A stretch of 64,000 nucleotides of DNA from Pseudactinotalea sp. HY158. GTDB taxonomy: Bacteria > Actinomycetota > Actinomycetes > Actinomycetales > Beutenbergiaceae. Where the stretch lies: assembly GCF_009660225.1 (NCBI RefSeq), contig NZ_CP045920.1, forward strand, positions 2,740,079 through 2,804,078, read 5' to 3'. Below the pieces are notes generated by a model that saw only the letters and a program-made list of their open reading frames with translations, was not told where the DNA came from and ran no database searches. Within the stretch, counting starts at the first letter, position 1. Every line of letters begins with the position of its first letter. A program made the position numbers and the translations under genes. Below are positions 48,094-57,493 of this stretch, piece by piece.

Positions 48094-51000
48094 CTATTCG
48101 GCGGTGGAACCGAACCGGCGTCGCAGCGCGATCACCAGGCCACCGGCCGCCAGCAGCGCGCCGAGGGCGATGACCCAGCCGGTCACGCTCGCCCCGGTCG
48201 AGGGCATCGACCCGTCACCCGAGCCGTCGGCCGCGGTGTCCGCGCCCGATGCGTCACTCGATCCCGAGTCGTCGCCCTGGTCCGAGCCCGCATCCGATCC
48301 GTCCGAGCCGCCGTCCGACCCGTCCGAGCCGCCGTCGTCCCCGCCGATGGGCGCATCGCCCACGGTGAGCACGAGCGCCGCGGAGGTCGACGGCGCGAAG
48401 GCATCCTCGTCGTCCGGGGTGAACCGGGCGGTGTAGGAGTGCTCGCCCGAGGTCGCCGGGGTGACGTCGACCGAGGCCGTGCCACCCGAGACCGGGGCGG
48501 TTCCCACGACCTCGTCGCCGTCGAGGATCTCGATCATTCCGCTCGCCTCGGCGGGCGCGACGGTCGCGGTGAGCGTGACCGAGGATCCCGCCACGGGGGC
48601 GTCCGAACCGGCGGTGAGCGTCACGCTCGTGTCCACCGGGCCGGGCACCTCGAGGGCGACGACGATCTCGGCGCGGGCCGGCACCTGCGACTCGGCGCCC
48701 GTGGCCACCACGGGATACGTGCCCGCGACGGCAGCGGCCGGGATCGCCAGCTCGTAGGCGAACCCGCCGTCGGCATCGGCGGTCACCGTGCCTTCGCCGC
48801 CCTCGCCACCCTCAGCACCGGCGAGGGTCATCGCCTCGCCGAGGTCCACGGCCACGGTCTCGCCCGGGGCGAAGCCGGACCCGGTCACGCCCACGGTCCC
48901 ACCCGGGGCGACCGTCTCGGCGTCGAGGGTGATCGCCGGCTCGTAGAGCACCGGCGGGTCGGTCACGACGATCTCGAGCCGGGCGACCTGCGAGGTCACG
49001 CCGTCGTCCACCGTGACCGCCACCTGATAGGTGCCGGGCGCGGCGTACGTGTGCGTGCCGGTCACCGAATCGGTCACGGCATCGATCAGGTCGACGGCGC
49101 TGCCGTCGCCCCAGTTGACGACCGCCGTCGTGTCATCGGTGCCGACGCCGCCCGAGACGGTGGCGAGGACCTCGGTGAAGGCGACCTGCGTCGTCTGTTC
49201 GCCGACCTCGGCCGGGGAGACCGCGAGCGCCGCGCTCTCCTGCCGGTCGCCGTCGGATGCGATCGCGAAGAGGTGCGCGCGGCCGTCGTTGCGGAGCGTG
49301 CCCTCCTCGGCGGGCAGGGTCAGGCTGACGACGCGCTTGGCCGCGCCGCCGGAGTCCGTGGCGAGGTCGACCGGGGCGGTCGCGAAGATCCCGGAGTTCT
49401 TCACGGTGCCCTCGGCCTGGGTGCCGACGAGGCGCCCCTTCGAGAGCCCGACCAGGATGTTGCCGTAGGCCGGGCTGCCCGAGGCGCCGACCCAGTCGCC
49501 GAACTGGATCGGGAGGTCCTGGGTCGTGCCGTCGGCGTAGGTGAGCACGCCCGTGAGGTCCTTGCCGGACTCGGTGGCCGTGCCGATGAGGGAGATCTGC
49601 GTGGCCCCGTCACCGAGGTCGATCGCGACACTCTGGCCCTCGCCGGTGATGTTGTCCGGCTCCCCCGCGGGGATGTCGGGCAGGTCGAACGTCACGTCCG
49701 TGCCGGGAACCTCGACCGTCGTGCCCTGCACGAAGCCCGAGTCCGCGAGCTTGTCGCGGAAGTAGCTCGAGCTTTGCCCGTCGCAGTTGCCGGCGGTCTC
49801 GTTCAGGTCGCCGATGCACACGTTGTTGAACTGACCGGTGAACGTGTCGTCGCGGTAGACCTCGATCGACGTGGTGCCACCGGCCCTCGCGCCGCCGTCG
49901 GCGGTCGCGGTGACCGTCACCGTGTAGACGCCCGGCCGGTCGTAGGTGTGCGACGCGGCCGCTCGCCAGCCGCCGAAGCCGTTGTCGGTGAGGGTGGCCG
50001 GCTGCGCGTCGCCGCCGTCGCCGAAGTCGACGGTCACGTCGGAGTCGGCATTCACGCCCTCGCCCCGGATCGTGGCGACCTGGCCGTCGAACTCCTCGCC
50101 CATGCGCACGCGCTGGGCGTCCGCCCCGGTGACCTCGAGGTCGCCGGTCGCGGCACCCGTGGCGAACAGCTCGAGCTCGGCGAGGGCGAGGTCGCCCTCG
50201 GCGGCCGAGACGGTGAGCCGGTACTGGGTGTAGCCGGCCGCATTATCGCTGCCGGGCACCGAGAACGGACGGGTCTGGGTTCCGAACGGGAAGGTCTCGC
50301 CGCTGCGGGAGTCCAGCTCGGTCCAGTTCTCGCCGTCGCTGGAGGCCTTGAGGGTCCACGCCGCGGGTGCGGCGCCGGCCGTCGTGGCGGTGAGCGTGTA
50401 TGAATGGACGGCGACCGGTCCCGATTCGGAGGTCCAGGTCAGTTCCGCGTCGGTTCCCTCGAACGTGACCGAGGAGCGCATGAGGTCGTCGGTCAGCGGC
50501 GCCGAATCGACGGTCTCGCCGGCGCCGTCACGCGCGGTCAGGGTGCCGATGCCGGGCTTCGTGGCGTCGCGCATCGTCTCGGGCACGGACAGGTCCTCGT
50601 CGAGGTCCTTGGCGCCCCAGTCGCTCGGGCTCTCACTCATGGTGAAGGTGAGGGTGCCGCCGGAGCGGATGAGGTCGCCGTCGATGGTCGTCTCGGTCAG
50701 CGGCGTGCCGTTGTGGGCGACACCGTCGACGTAGACCTTGCCCTCGCTCGCGCCGGGCGCCTCGATCCGCAGGGTCGTATCGCCGAGGTTGAGGGTGGCG
50801 GCGTCGAAGATCGGCGAGCCGATCGTGTAGTCGCCGGAGCCGACCTGGAGCGGGTAGAAGCCGAGCGCGGAGAAGATGTACCAGGCGGAGAACTCGCCGT
50901 TGTCCTCATCGCCGGGGTAGCCCTGGCCGATGTCGGAGCCGGCGAAGAGCCGCTGCATGATCTCCCGGATGAGCTCCTGGGCGCCGGAGGGGTCCCCGGC

Positions 51001-54000
51001 CTCGGCGAGCACGTAGGGGATGTGGTGGGCGACCTGATTCGACAGCCCGAGCATGCCCAGGCGCACGTCGCGCGCCTCGCGGGCCTCGTGGATGCCGGAG
51101 TAGTCGGCCTTCTCGGGCGTGGTGAGGAACTCGTGCAGTTCGTCCACGAGACCTTGGCGGCCGCCGTAGAGGGCGGCGAGGCCGTCGACGTCCTGCGGGG
51201 CGTGGAAGGCGAAGGTCCATCCCGAGGCCTCGGTGAACGCCCCGCCCCACTCCTTCTTGTCGAAGTCGGCCCCGTCGGAGAACGAGCCGTCGGCGTTGCG
51301 GGAGGTGAAGACCCCGGCCTCCGGGTTGTACATGAGGGCGAAGTGCTCGGAGCGGGCGTCGAAGTAGGCGGCCTCCTCGCGCAGCTGCGCCACGCGGTCG
51401 GCCGGGGTGTTCGGGTCGTCGGCGAGCTTGTGCGCCATCTGCGCGATGCCGTAGTCGTTGATGAAGCCCTCGAGGCCCCACGAGGCGCTCTGGTGGGTGC
51501 TCGCGTCGGTGTAGCCGAGGAAGATCGACCGGTCGAGGCCCTTGCGGCCCACCGCGTTCGAGTCGGGCAGCACCGTCGCGTTCTTCACGGCGGCGTCATA
51601 GGCGTCGAGCGCGAGGTCGGTGTCGATCGCGCCGGCGAGGTAGGCCTCGGCGAAGGCGACGTCGGAGCTCGTGCCGGTCATGAGGTCGGCGTAGCCGGGC
51701 GAGGACCACCGGGCGACCCAGCCGCCGTCGCGGTACTGCTGCACGAAGCCGTCGACCAGTTCCTGGGTGATCCCGTCCGGGTAGAGCAGCGCGTACGCCG
51801 GCCAGGCCGTGCGGTAGGTGTCCCAGAAGCCGTTGTTGACGTAGATCTTCCCGTCGACGATCGGCGCGTTCGTCTCGGTGTCGGTCGCATCGCCCACGGT
51901 CGGCGAGACCGGGCTCGCGTACTGGTACACCGGCGCCTCGGCCGTGCCCGTGTTCTCGAACTGGGAGTTCGGGTAGAGGTTGAGGCGGTACAGCCCCGAG
52001 TAGAGGTTGACCAGTTGCTCGTCGGTCGCGCCCTCGACGTCGGTGATGACCGAGAGCCGCTCGTTCCAGGCGTCGGTCGCGGCCGCGTGGAGCTCGTCGA
52101 AGCTGCGGCCGGTCACCTCGAGACCGAGGTTCTTCTCGGCCTGGGCCTGGGAGATGAAGGAGCTTGCCACGCGCAGCTCGACCGTCGAGTCCTCGCTCGT
52201 GTCGAAGGCGGCGTACCGGGCGCTGTCCCGGTCCCCGCGCGGTGCGGCGCCCGCCGCCGTGGGCGCGGCGTCGAACTGGCCGGCGACGAACATCCGGGTC
52301 TTGCCCGGGTAGCCGGAGCCGTCCTCGACCCAGCCGCTCACGTGGCCGTCGGCGGAGACAGTGAGGCCGGACTTTCCGTCCTTGTCACTGATGCCCTGAT
52401 CGACGAGCACGCTGCCGGTGTCCCCGGTGAAGGTGAAGGCGAAGACCGCGCCGTGGTCGGTCGGGGTGACCGCCGTGGCGAGCCCGTTGTCGAATTCGAC
52501 CTCGTAGATGTCGGGCCGGGCGGTCTCGTTCTCGTGGCCGAAGGCGAGCTTGCGCTCGCTCAGCTTCGAGGTCGGATCGCTGCCGTCGGCGGGGAGCACG
52601 ATGAACTGGTTCCGGTCGCCCATCCAGATGCTCGGCTCGTGCGAGAAGCCGATGCCCTCGAGGGTGGGCCGGTTGTCGGAGTTGTTCCGGGCCTGGTACT
52701 CGTACAGTGTCCCGGTGGTGCTCGCGTTGGTGAACGGGGTGATGAAGTTGAACCCGTTCGGCCAGGCGGTCGCCGGGATATTGTTGCCGCGGGAGAAGCC
52801 GCCGGAGGAGTTCGTGCCGCGGCGGGTGTCCACGTAGCTGACGAGCCCGTCGGAGGTGTCGCGCTCGACCGCGTGATCGAGCGTCACGTCGTCGAGGTAG
52901 CCGCCCACCGTCGTGCCGGCCGGGGCGTCCGGCTGGTCGTAGGCGAGGAGCACGTCGGTGACCGTGCGCCCGGCGAAGGCGGACAGGTCCACGGTGACCG
53001 AGTTCCACTGGTCGGGCCAGAGGATGTCGCCGGTGCCCTGCGCGCGGGCGTTCGCGCCGAAGCCGTACGCGTCGGTGGCGCCGGTCTCGGACAGGCGGGT
53101 GCCGTCGTCGAACACGAGGTCGACCGCGGCGTGGGTCGAGGCGTAGGTGAGCCCGCGGTCGAGCTCGGGGAAGATCTTGTAGGTGAGCTGGGAGTCCGCG
53201 GTCAGTTCCACGTCGGTCTCGAACAGCGTGTTGACGGCGCTCGCGCCCCCGTCGCCCGTGACCTGGCCGCCGTAGTGCAGCGAGCGGGTGCCGGTGAACC
53301 CGACGCCGGTCTTGGCCGTGGAGGACGAGCTGGGGCCGCCGGCGACCTCGGTGAGCATCGGCGTGATGGGCGTGCCCAGGTCGGAGTCGAGGAGCTCGAA
53401 ATCGGCGAGCTGGATGAGGCTGGTGCCCTGGTTCGCGGCGATGTTCAGGCGGACGTAGGTGTACTCCGCGCTGCGCTCGTCGAGCTCGTAGTCCTTGGTC
53501 ACGAATCGGTTCTCGCCGTCGTCGTCCTGCCAGACCTCGCCGGTGCGGGCGTCGAGCTCGACCCAGTCCTCGCCGTCGGTGGACCCCTCGACGGTGAAGT
53601 CGCGCGGGTCCCGGTCGGGGGCGTCGTTGGCAGAGGTGAGCGCGTAGCCGGTGATCGAGGCGGCCTCGGAGAGCTCGTAGGTGAGCCAGGCGCTCGTCGC
53701 GTGGGCGAGCCACTTCGTTTTCGGGTTGCCGTCGGCGGCCTTGACGGCGGTCTCGCTCGGCGGGTTCTCGTCGCTCGCGGTGACGCCGGCGACGAGCCCG
53801 AGGAGGCTGCCGGCCCGGTAGGAGGCGCCGGTGAAGTTCACCGGGGCATCGTATGACGCGCTCAGGGCCGGCTGGGAGTCCCCGGCCTCGAAGGACGAGG
53901 CGAATTCGCTCTCGGCGGCTGCGGCGGGAACGGTGGCACCGATGAGCAGGGTGCCGACCAGCGCGCCGGTGGACGCGACCGCGGCGGCGGCTCCGGCCCT

Positions 54001-54048
54001 TCGGCGGGGACCGCCCGCTCGGGTCGTTCGTGACCTCGGTAGTGACAT
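48094..54048 (-). CDS. Wall-anchored GH92 alpha-mannosidase with accessory domains
   Basis: Encodes 1984 residues from ATG 54048. After a signal peptide (cleavage about AAAAES) comes an F5/8-type carbohydrate-binding domain (near 95-200, NPKTKWLAHATSAWLTYELS), another beta-sandwich, then the GH92 enzyme (about 390-1130): RRGTNSSGGFSRGNNIPATA, NNGFWDTYRTAWPAYALLYP, QSASWGLEGFINDYGIAQMA and GYPGDEDNGEFSAWYIFSAL are family signatures. A discoidin-like domain, PKD-like repeats, an SGNH-unrelated NPCBM-like part and Ig-like domains follow, then a Gly/Ser/Asp linker and MPSTG, a hydrophobic segment and RRRFG. GH92 enzymes remove alpha-1,2 and other mannose from N-glycans or mannans. MPSTG departs from LPXTG but has the full sorting layout. 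Confidence 0.93.
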   Translation of the reverse strand: MSLPRSRTTRAGGPRRRAGAAAAVASTGALVGTLLIGATVPAAAAESEFASSFEAGDSQPALSASYDAPVNFTGASYRAGSLLGLVAGVTASDENPPSETAVKAADGNPKTKWLAHATSAWLTYELSEAASITGYALTSANDAPDRDPRDFTVEGSTDGEDWVELDARTGEVWQDDDGENRFVTKDYELDERSAEYTYVRLNIAANQGTSLIQLADFELLDSDLGTPITPMLTEVAGGPSSSSTAKTGVGFTGTRSLHYGGQVTGDGGASAVNTLFETDVELTADSQLTYKIFPELDRGLTYASTHAAVDLVFDDGTRLSETGATDAYGFGANARAQGTGDILWPDQWNSVTVDLSAFAGRTVTDVLLAYDQPDAPAGTTVGGYLDDVTLDHAVERDTSDGLVSYVDTRRGTNSSGGFSRGNNIPATAWPNGFNFITPFTNASTTGTLYEYQARNNSDNRPTLEGIGFSHEPSIWMGDRNQFIVLPADGSDPTSKLSERKLAFGHENETARPDIYEVEFDNGLATAVTPTDHGAVFAFTFTGDTGSVLVDQGISDKDGKSGLTVSADGHVSGWVEDGSGYPGKTRMFVAGQFDAAPTAAGAAPRGDRDSARYAAFDTSEDSTVELRVASSFISQAQAEKNLGLEVTGRSFDELHAAATDAWNERLSVITDVEGATDEQLVNLYSGLYRLNLYPNSQFENTGTAEAPVYQYASPVSPTVGDATDTETNAPIVDGKIYVNNGFWDTYRTAWPAYALLYPDGITQELVDGFVQQYRDGGWVARWSSPGYADLMTGTSSDVAFAEAYLAGAIDTDLALDAYDAAVKNATVLPDSNAVGRKGLDRSIFLGYTDASTHQSASWGLEGFINDYGIAQMAHKLADDPNTPADRVAQLREEAAYFDARSEHFALMYNPEAGVFTSRNADGSFSDGADFDKKEWGGAFTEASGWTFAFHAPQDVDGLAALYGGRQGLVDELHEFLTTPEKADYSGIHEAREARDVRLGMLGLSNQVAHHIPYVLAEAGDPSGAQELIREIMQRLFAGSDIGQGYPGDEDNGEFSAWYIFSALGFYPLQVGSGDYTIGSPIFDAATLNLGDTTLRIEAPGASEGKVYVDGVAHNGTPLTETTIDGDLIRSGGTLTFTMSESPSDWGAKDLDEDLSVPETMRDATKPGIGTLTARDGAGETVDSAPLTDDLMRSSVTFEGTDAELTWTSESGPVAVHSYTLTATTAGAAPAAWTLKASSDGENWTELDSRSGETFPFGTQTRPFSVPGSDNAAGYTQYRLTVSAAEGDLALAELELFATGAATGDLEVTGADAQRVRMGEEFDGQVATIRGEGVNADSDVTVDFGDGGDAQPATLTDNGFGGWRAAASHTYDRPGVYTVTVTATADGGARAGGTTSIEVYRDDTFTGQFNNVCIGDLNETAGNCDGQSSSYFRDKLADSGFVQGTTVEVPGTDVTFDLPDIPAGEPDNITGEGQSVAIDLGDGATQISLIGTATESGKDLTGVLTYADGTTQDLPIQFGDWVGASGSPAYGNILVGLSKGRLVGTQAEGTVKNSGIFATAPVDLATDSGGAAKRVVSLTLPAEEGTLRNDGRAHLFAIASDGDRQESAALAVSPAEVGEQTTQVAFTEVLATVSGGVGTDDTTAVVNWGDGSAVDLIDAVTDSVTGTHTYAAPGTYQVAVTVDDGVTSQVARLEIVVTDPPVLYEPAITLDAETVAPGGTVGVTGSGFAPGETVAVDLGEAMTLAGAEGGEGGEGTVTADADGGFAYELAIPAAAVAGTYPVVATGAESQVPARAEIVVALEVPGPVDTSVTLTAGSDAPVAGSSVTLTATVAPAEASGMIEILDGDEVVGTAPVSGGTASVDVTPATSGEHSYTARFTPDDEDAFAPSTSAALVLTVGDAPIGGDDGGSDGSDGGSDGSDAGSDQGDDSGSSDASGADTAADGSGDGSMPSTGASVTGWVIALGALLAAGGLVIALRRRFGSTAE

Positions 54049-54084
54049 GCAGGGGGCTCCTTCGGCTCCAACGGATCTTCCGAT

Positions 54085-54102
54085 CCTGACATCGATGTCA
54101 GG
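54085..54102. promoter_or_regulatory. LacI-type operator upstream of the GH92 gene
   Basis: CCTGACATCGATGTCAGG is a perfect 18-bp palindrome, 37 bases before the GH92 start. The same TGACA-TCGn-TGTCA core, with seven-base arms, lies upstream of the SGNH hydrolase gene at 57429-57446, so one LacI-family repressor probably controls both. Confidence 0.75.
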
Positions 54103-54199
54103 TTTGGTCGAAGCTATCACGCCCACCCGCGCACCCGTCAACCCCCACCCTGTCGGCGTCAGGCGTCCCTGGCCATCGGGCGAGAACGCGCTACTGGGC

Positions 54200-55345
54200 T
54201 CACCCGAGCGCGAACGCGACGATCCGGTCGTCCCCGGGGCGCGGGTCGCCGCGGCCGTCGGTGTTGTTCGTGAGGAACCAGAGGCCGCCGTCCGGGGCGG
54301 GCACGACCGTGCGGATGCGCCCGTACTCACCCGCGAACAGCTCGGTCGAGGTCGCCGGGTCGGCGATCGGCACGACCCGCAGCCGCTCGCCGCGCAGGTT
54401 CGCGATCACGAGGCTGTCCCCGGAGCGGGCGATGCCGCTCGGGCTCGCCTCCTCGGTCGCCCACACCTGCACCGGATCGGTCATCCCGTCCCCGCCGCCC
54501 ATGCCCTCGACGTCGGGCCAGCCGTAGTTGCCGCCCGCGGTGATGATGTTGAGCTCGTCCCACGTGTTCTCGCCGAACTCCGTGGCGAAGAGGGTGCCGT
54601 CGCCCGACCAGGCGAGGCCCTCGACGTTGCGGTGACCGTAGCTGTACACGAGCGATCCCGGGAACGGGTTGTCCGCGGGCACCTCCCCCGCCGGGGTCAT
54701 CCGCAGGATCTTGCCGCTCAGGGAATCGAGGTCCTGGGCGTTCTCCCGCTCGGTGGCATCCCCCGTGGTCACATACAGCATGCCGTCCGGGCCGAACGCG
54801 ATCCGCCCGCCGTTGTGCACGCGCGCGGCCGGGATGCCCGCCAGGATCGTCTCCGGGTCCCCGAGGGCGATGTCGCCCGGGTGCCCGGAGAGCGCGAACC
54901 GCTGCACCCGGTTCCCGCCCTCACCCGTGGAATAGACGTAGAGGCGGTCGTCGTCGGTGGCCATGCCCAGGAGGCCGCCCTCGCCCCCGTGCACGATGCC
55001 CGCCACGGTCGCCACCTCCCGGACGTCGCCGGCGGCGGTGAGCTCGAGGATCCGGCCGCTGTCGCGTTCGCTGATGAGGGCGGACGTGCCCACGAACACG
55101 ATCGACCACGGCGCCTCGAGGCCGGTGGCGATGTCGACCGGTTCGGCGGGCGTGGGCGGCGGCGCGGCCGTCGGCATCGTGGTCGGCGCCTCCGACATGC
55201 GGGGCGTCGGCGCGCTCACCTGGGCCGACCGCTCCGGCTGCCGCTCCTGCCCCGGGCCGGAACACCCGGCGACGAGCAGGAGCATCACGATCGGCACGGC
55301 GGCCATCCCCCGTGCCCCGCGGGCCACCCGCTGCAGCCGCCGCAT
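54200..55345 (-). CDS. PQQ-dependent sugar dehydrogenase-like lipoprotein
   Basis: Encodes 381 residues from ATG 55345 behind GGAGGCGAGG. The lipobox is LLLVAGCSG. A Pro/Thr-rich linker leads to a six-bladed beta-propeller: VDIATGLEAPWSIVFVG, IVHGGEGGLLGMATDDD, IPAARVHNGGRIAFGPDGML, SYGHRNVEGLAWSGDGTLFA, and ELNIITAGGNYGWPDVEG are the repeat signatures of the soluble glucose/sorbosone dehydrogenase family. Members oxidise aldoses with PQQ; whether this strain has PQQ is unknown. It lies outside the membrane. Its stop is 97 bases from the GH92 operator, so it is transcribed towards that gene. Confidence 0.88.
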   Translation of the reverse strand: MRRLQRVARGARGMAAVPIVMLLLVAGCSGPGQERQPERSAQVSAPTPRMSEAPTTMPTAAPPPTPAEPVDIATGLEAPWSIVFVGTSALISERDSGRILELTAAGDVREVATVAGIVHGGEGGLLGMATDDDRLYVYSTGEGGNRVQRFALSGHPGDIALGDPETILAGIPAARVHNGGRIAFGPDGMLYVTTGDATERENAQDLDSLSGKILRMTPAGEVPADNPFPGSLVYSYGHRNVEGLAWSGDGTLFATEFGENTWDELNIITAGGNYGWPDVEGMGGGDGMTDPVQVWATEEASPSGIARSGDSLVIANLRGERLRVVPIADPATSTELFAGEYGRIRTVVPAPDGGLWFLTNNTDGRGDPRPGDDRIVAFALG

Positions 55346-55635
55346 CCTCGCCTCCTCGCTCACGTCCTGCCACACGTCCGCCTCCTGGCCCGCCGCCTGC
55401 CCTGGCGGTCACAGGCCGGCCTGCTCCGAACATTCTCCCCGACGAGGTGCCCGGGCGCGAGGGGTGAGCCGCCAACGGCGGTCTGTCCGCTCTCTCGATT
55501 CTGCCCGCGTCGGCGCCCCACGACGAGGGGCACGCCCGCGCGGAGGGCGAGCCGCGCCGTCCACACGGGCACCTGAGCGAGGGGCGGGCAGCGGGCGAGT
55601 GGCGTTCGGCGGGCGCGCACGCTAGAAATTGAGGG

Positions 55636-56175
55636 GTGAGCGACATCGGATCCGACGACATCGGCAGCTGGTTCTCCGAGGAGGAGCTGACGGTGCTGCG
55701 GCACCGGCTGCCCTTCCTCTACCTCGACATCCTGCCCGTGCGGGTCGACGCCGACGGGCAGATCACCGAGATCGCCACCCTGCTGCGCACGCCGCGCGAG
55801 GGCGGGATCCGGCGGGCCCTGTGCTCGGGCCGGGTGATGTACCACGAGCGGCTGCGCGACGCGATCGCCCGGCACCTCGACAAGGACCTCGGGCCGATGG
55901 CGCTGCCGCGGCTGCCGGTCTCGATCGTGCCGTTCACCATCGCCGAGTACTTCCCCACCCCGGGCATCACGCCGTATCACGACCCGCGCCAGCACGCGGT
56001 CTCGCTCGCCTACATCGTGCCCGTGGACGGCGACTGCGTGCCCTCCCAGGACGCGCTCGAGATCGCCTGGAACGCCCCGGAGGAGATCATCGACCCAACC
56101 GTGCTCGGCGAGATGGTCGACGGGCACGCGGCGCTCATCCGCACCGCGCTGGCCACGACCGGGCGGCTCGTATGA
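55636..56175 (+). CDS. Nudix-fold DUF4916 protein
   Basis: Encodes 179 residues from a GTG. LPFLYLDILPVRVDADGQIT, LLRTPREGGIRRALCSGRVM, YHERLRDAIARHLDKDLGP and EYFPTPGITPYHDPRQHAVS are typical of the DUF4916 Nudix-like proteins of actinobacteria. The usual Nudix box (GX5EX7REUXEEXGU) is replaced by the degenerate GRVMYHERLRDAIARHLDKD, so phosphohydrolase activity is doubtful. The next gene starts within its stop codon (ATGA). Confidence 0.8.
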   Translation: MSDIGSDDIGSWFSEEELTVLRHRLPFLYLDILPVRVDADGQITEIATLLRTPREGGIRRALCSGRVMYHERLRDAIARHLDKDLGPMALPRLPVSIVPFTIAEYFPTPGITPYHDPRQHAVSLAYIVPVDGDCVPSQDALEIAWNAPEEIIDPTVLGEMVDGHAALIRTALATTGRLV

Positions 56176-56600
56176 GCGCCGCGGACCGGACCGGCTCTCC
56201 CGCCGAGGTCCGCGCCGGGCTCGCCGGCTGGGGCGCGCCGCTCGCGTTCCTCTTCGACGCGCTGCTCGTGCTCGCCTTCGTGCTGGCCGGGCGGGGCACC
56301 CATTCCGAGGACGGCGGGCTCGCCGGCGCCGCCGGCACGGCGTGGCCGTTCTGGGTGGCGCTCGTCTTCGGCTGGGCACTGGCGCGGGCGTGGCGCCGGC
56401 CGGTGGCGCTGTGGCCGGCGGGCGTGATCGTGTGGGCGACCACGGTCGCCGGCGGACTCGCGCTCAGGTACCTCACCGGCGGGGGCCTGGCGGGCGGCTT
56501 CCCCTACGTCGCGGCCGGGGTGCTCGCCGTATCGCTTCTCGGCTGGCGGCTCGTGGCACTGCTGGCCGCCCGGCTGCGGCTGCGGCGCGAGCTGCGCTGA
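56172..56600 (+). CDS. DUF3054-family membrane protein
   Basis: Encodes 142 residues with four hydrophobic segments. FLFDALLVLAFVLAGRGTHSE near the N terminus, WPFWVALVFGWALARAW, and LRYLTGGGLAGGFPYVAAGV are the features of the actinobacterial DUF3054 family, whose function is unknown. It overlaps the DUF4916 gene by ATGA and is convergent with an MgtC gene, 10 bases apart. Confidence 0.83.
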   Translation: MSAADRTGSPAEVRAGLAGWGAPLAFLFDALLVLAFVLAGRGTHSEDGGLAGAAGTAWPFWVALVFGWALARAWRRPVALWPAGVIVWATTVAGGLALRYLTGGGLAGGFPYVAAGVLAVSLLGWRLVALLAARLRLRRELR

Positions 56601-56610
56601 CGCCTGCGCC

Positions 56611-57321
56611 TCAGGCGCCGGCGTCCTCCTCGTCGTCGTTGTCGTCGCGGCGCACCTGCACCGAGCGGACCCCCTCGATGTCGTCGAGGTTCGGGATGAG
56701 GTTGCGCAGCGGCGCGCGCCCCTTGAAGCGGACGTCGAGCTCCACGAGGTCGGAGTCGTCCTTGCGGCGGGTGCCGAGGATGAAGGCGCTGAAGCCCACG
56801 GTCGTGGCCTCGGTCAGGAGCCGGCGCAGCACGCCCTCGCCGTCGACGTAGGTGATGCGCAGCACCCGGTTCGAGTCGCGCGTGGGCACGTGCGCCACGA
56901 GCGGGGCCACCACGATGAGCGCGAACAGGTGCGCCACCGTCAGGCCGATCGCGAGCGAGACCATGCCCGCCCCGGCCGCCATCCCCACCGCCGCGGCCAC
57001 CCAGATGGTCGCCGCCGTGGTGAGCCCGCGCACGACGTCGCGCCGGGTGAAGATGACCCCGGCGCCGAGGAAGCCGATCCCCGAGACGATCTGGGCCGCG
57101 ATCCGGGAGGGGTCGAGCACCACCTCCTCCCCGAGCACCGGGGCGAATCCGAAGGCGGACACGAGCGTGAACGTGCACGCACCCGTGCCCACGAGCACGT
57201 GCGTGCGGAATCCGGCGGCCTTCTGCCGGAACTGCCGCTCGAGGCCGATGAAACCGCACAGCACGAACGACAGGCCGAGCAGGCCGAGCTGCAGGCCCGA
57301 GGTCGACATCCACCAGCTCAT
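56611..57321 (-). CDS. MgtC/SapB-family membrane protein
   Basis: Encodes 236 residues. Four or five membrane segments cover residues 8-140 with the family signature FIGLERQFRQKAAGFRTHVL and SGIGFLGAGVIFTRRDVVRG, then TTAATIWVAAAVGMAAGAGM. A soluble ACT-like domain (150-230) follows, as in MgtC of intracellular pathogens. MgtC proteins help cells survive low Mg2+ and inhibit the F1Fo ATPase; they do not transport Mg2+ themselves. No Mg2+-leader is recognised upstream. A MgtE gene is elsewhere in the window. Confidence 0.9.
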   Translation of the reverse strand: MSWWMSTSGLQLGLLGLSFVLCGFIGLERQFRQKAAGFRTHVLVGTGACTFTLVSAFGFAPVLGEEVVLDPSRIAAQIVSGIGFLGAGVIFTRRDVVRGLTTAATIWVAAAVGMAAGAGMVSLAIGLTVAHLFALIVVAPLVAHVPTRDSNRVLRITYVDGEGVLRRLLTEATTVGFSAFILGTRRKDDSDLVELDVRFKGRAPLRNLIPNLDDIEGVRSVQVRRDDNDDEEDAGA

Positions 57322-57428
57322 CCGACCAGCCTAGCCGCGGCGCACCGGGCGGGCCCTGGTCGCGGCGGGCTCTGGTCGCGGCGGGCTCTGGTCGGCTCGG
57401 CCGGATCACGGGGACATCGCCGCGAGGC

Positions 57429-57446
57429 CTTGACATCGTTGTCAAG
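57429..57446. promoter_or_regulatory. LacI-type operator upstream of the SGNH hydrolase gene
   Basis: CTTGACA-TCGT-TGTCAAG has perfect seven-base arms and lies 48 bases before the SGNH start. It has the same core as the palindrome before the GH92 gene. Its TTGACA could also serve as a -35 box, giving repression by overlap. Confidence 0.7.
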
Positions 57447-57493
57447 ACGGTGTCATCGTGGCGGGCGACACGATCGAAGACGATTGGAATGCA

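Noticed and set aside
48055-53856. Frames of 782 and 1150 codons on the plus strand across the GH92 gene
   Set aside because: They are mirror images of the GH92 coding strand, rich in Val/Gly/Arg, with no recognisable domain or ribosome binding site.
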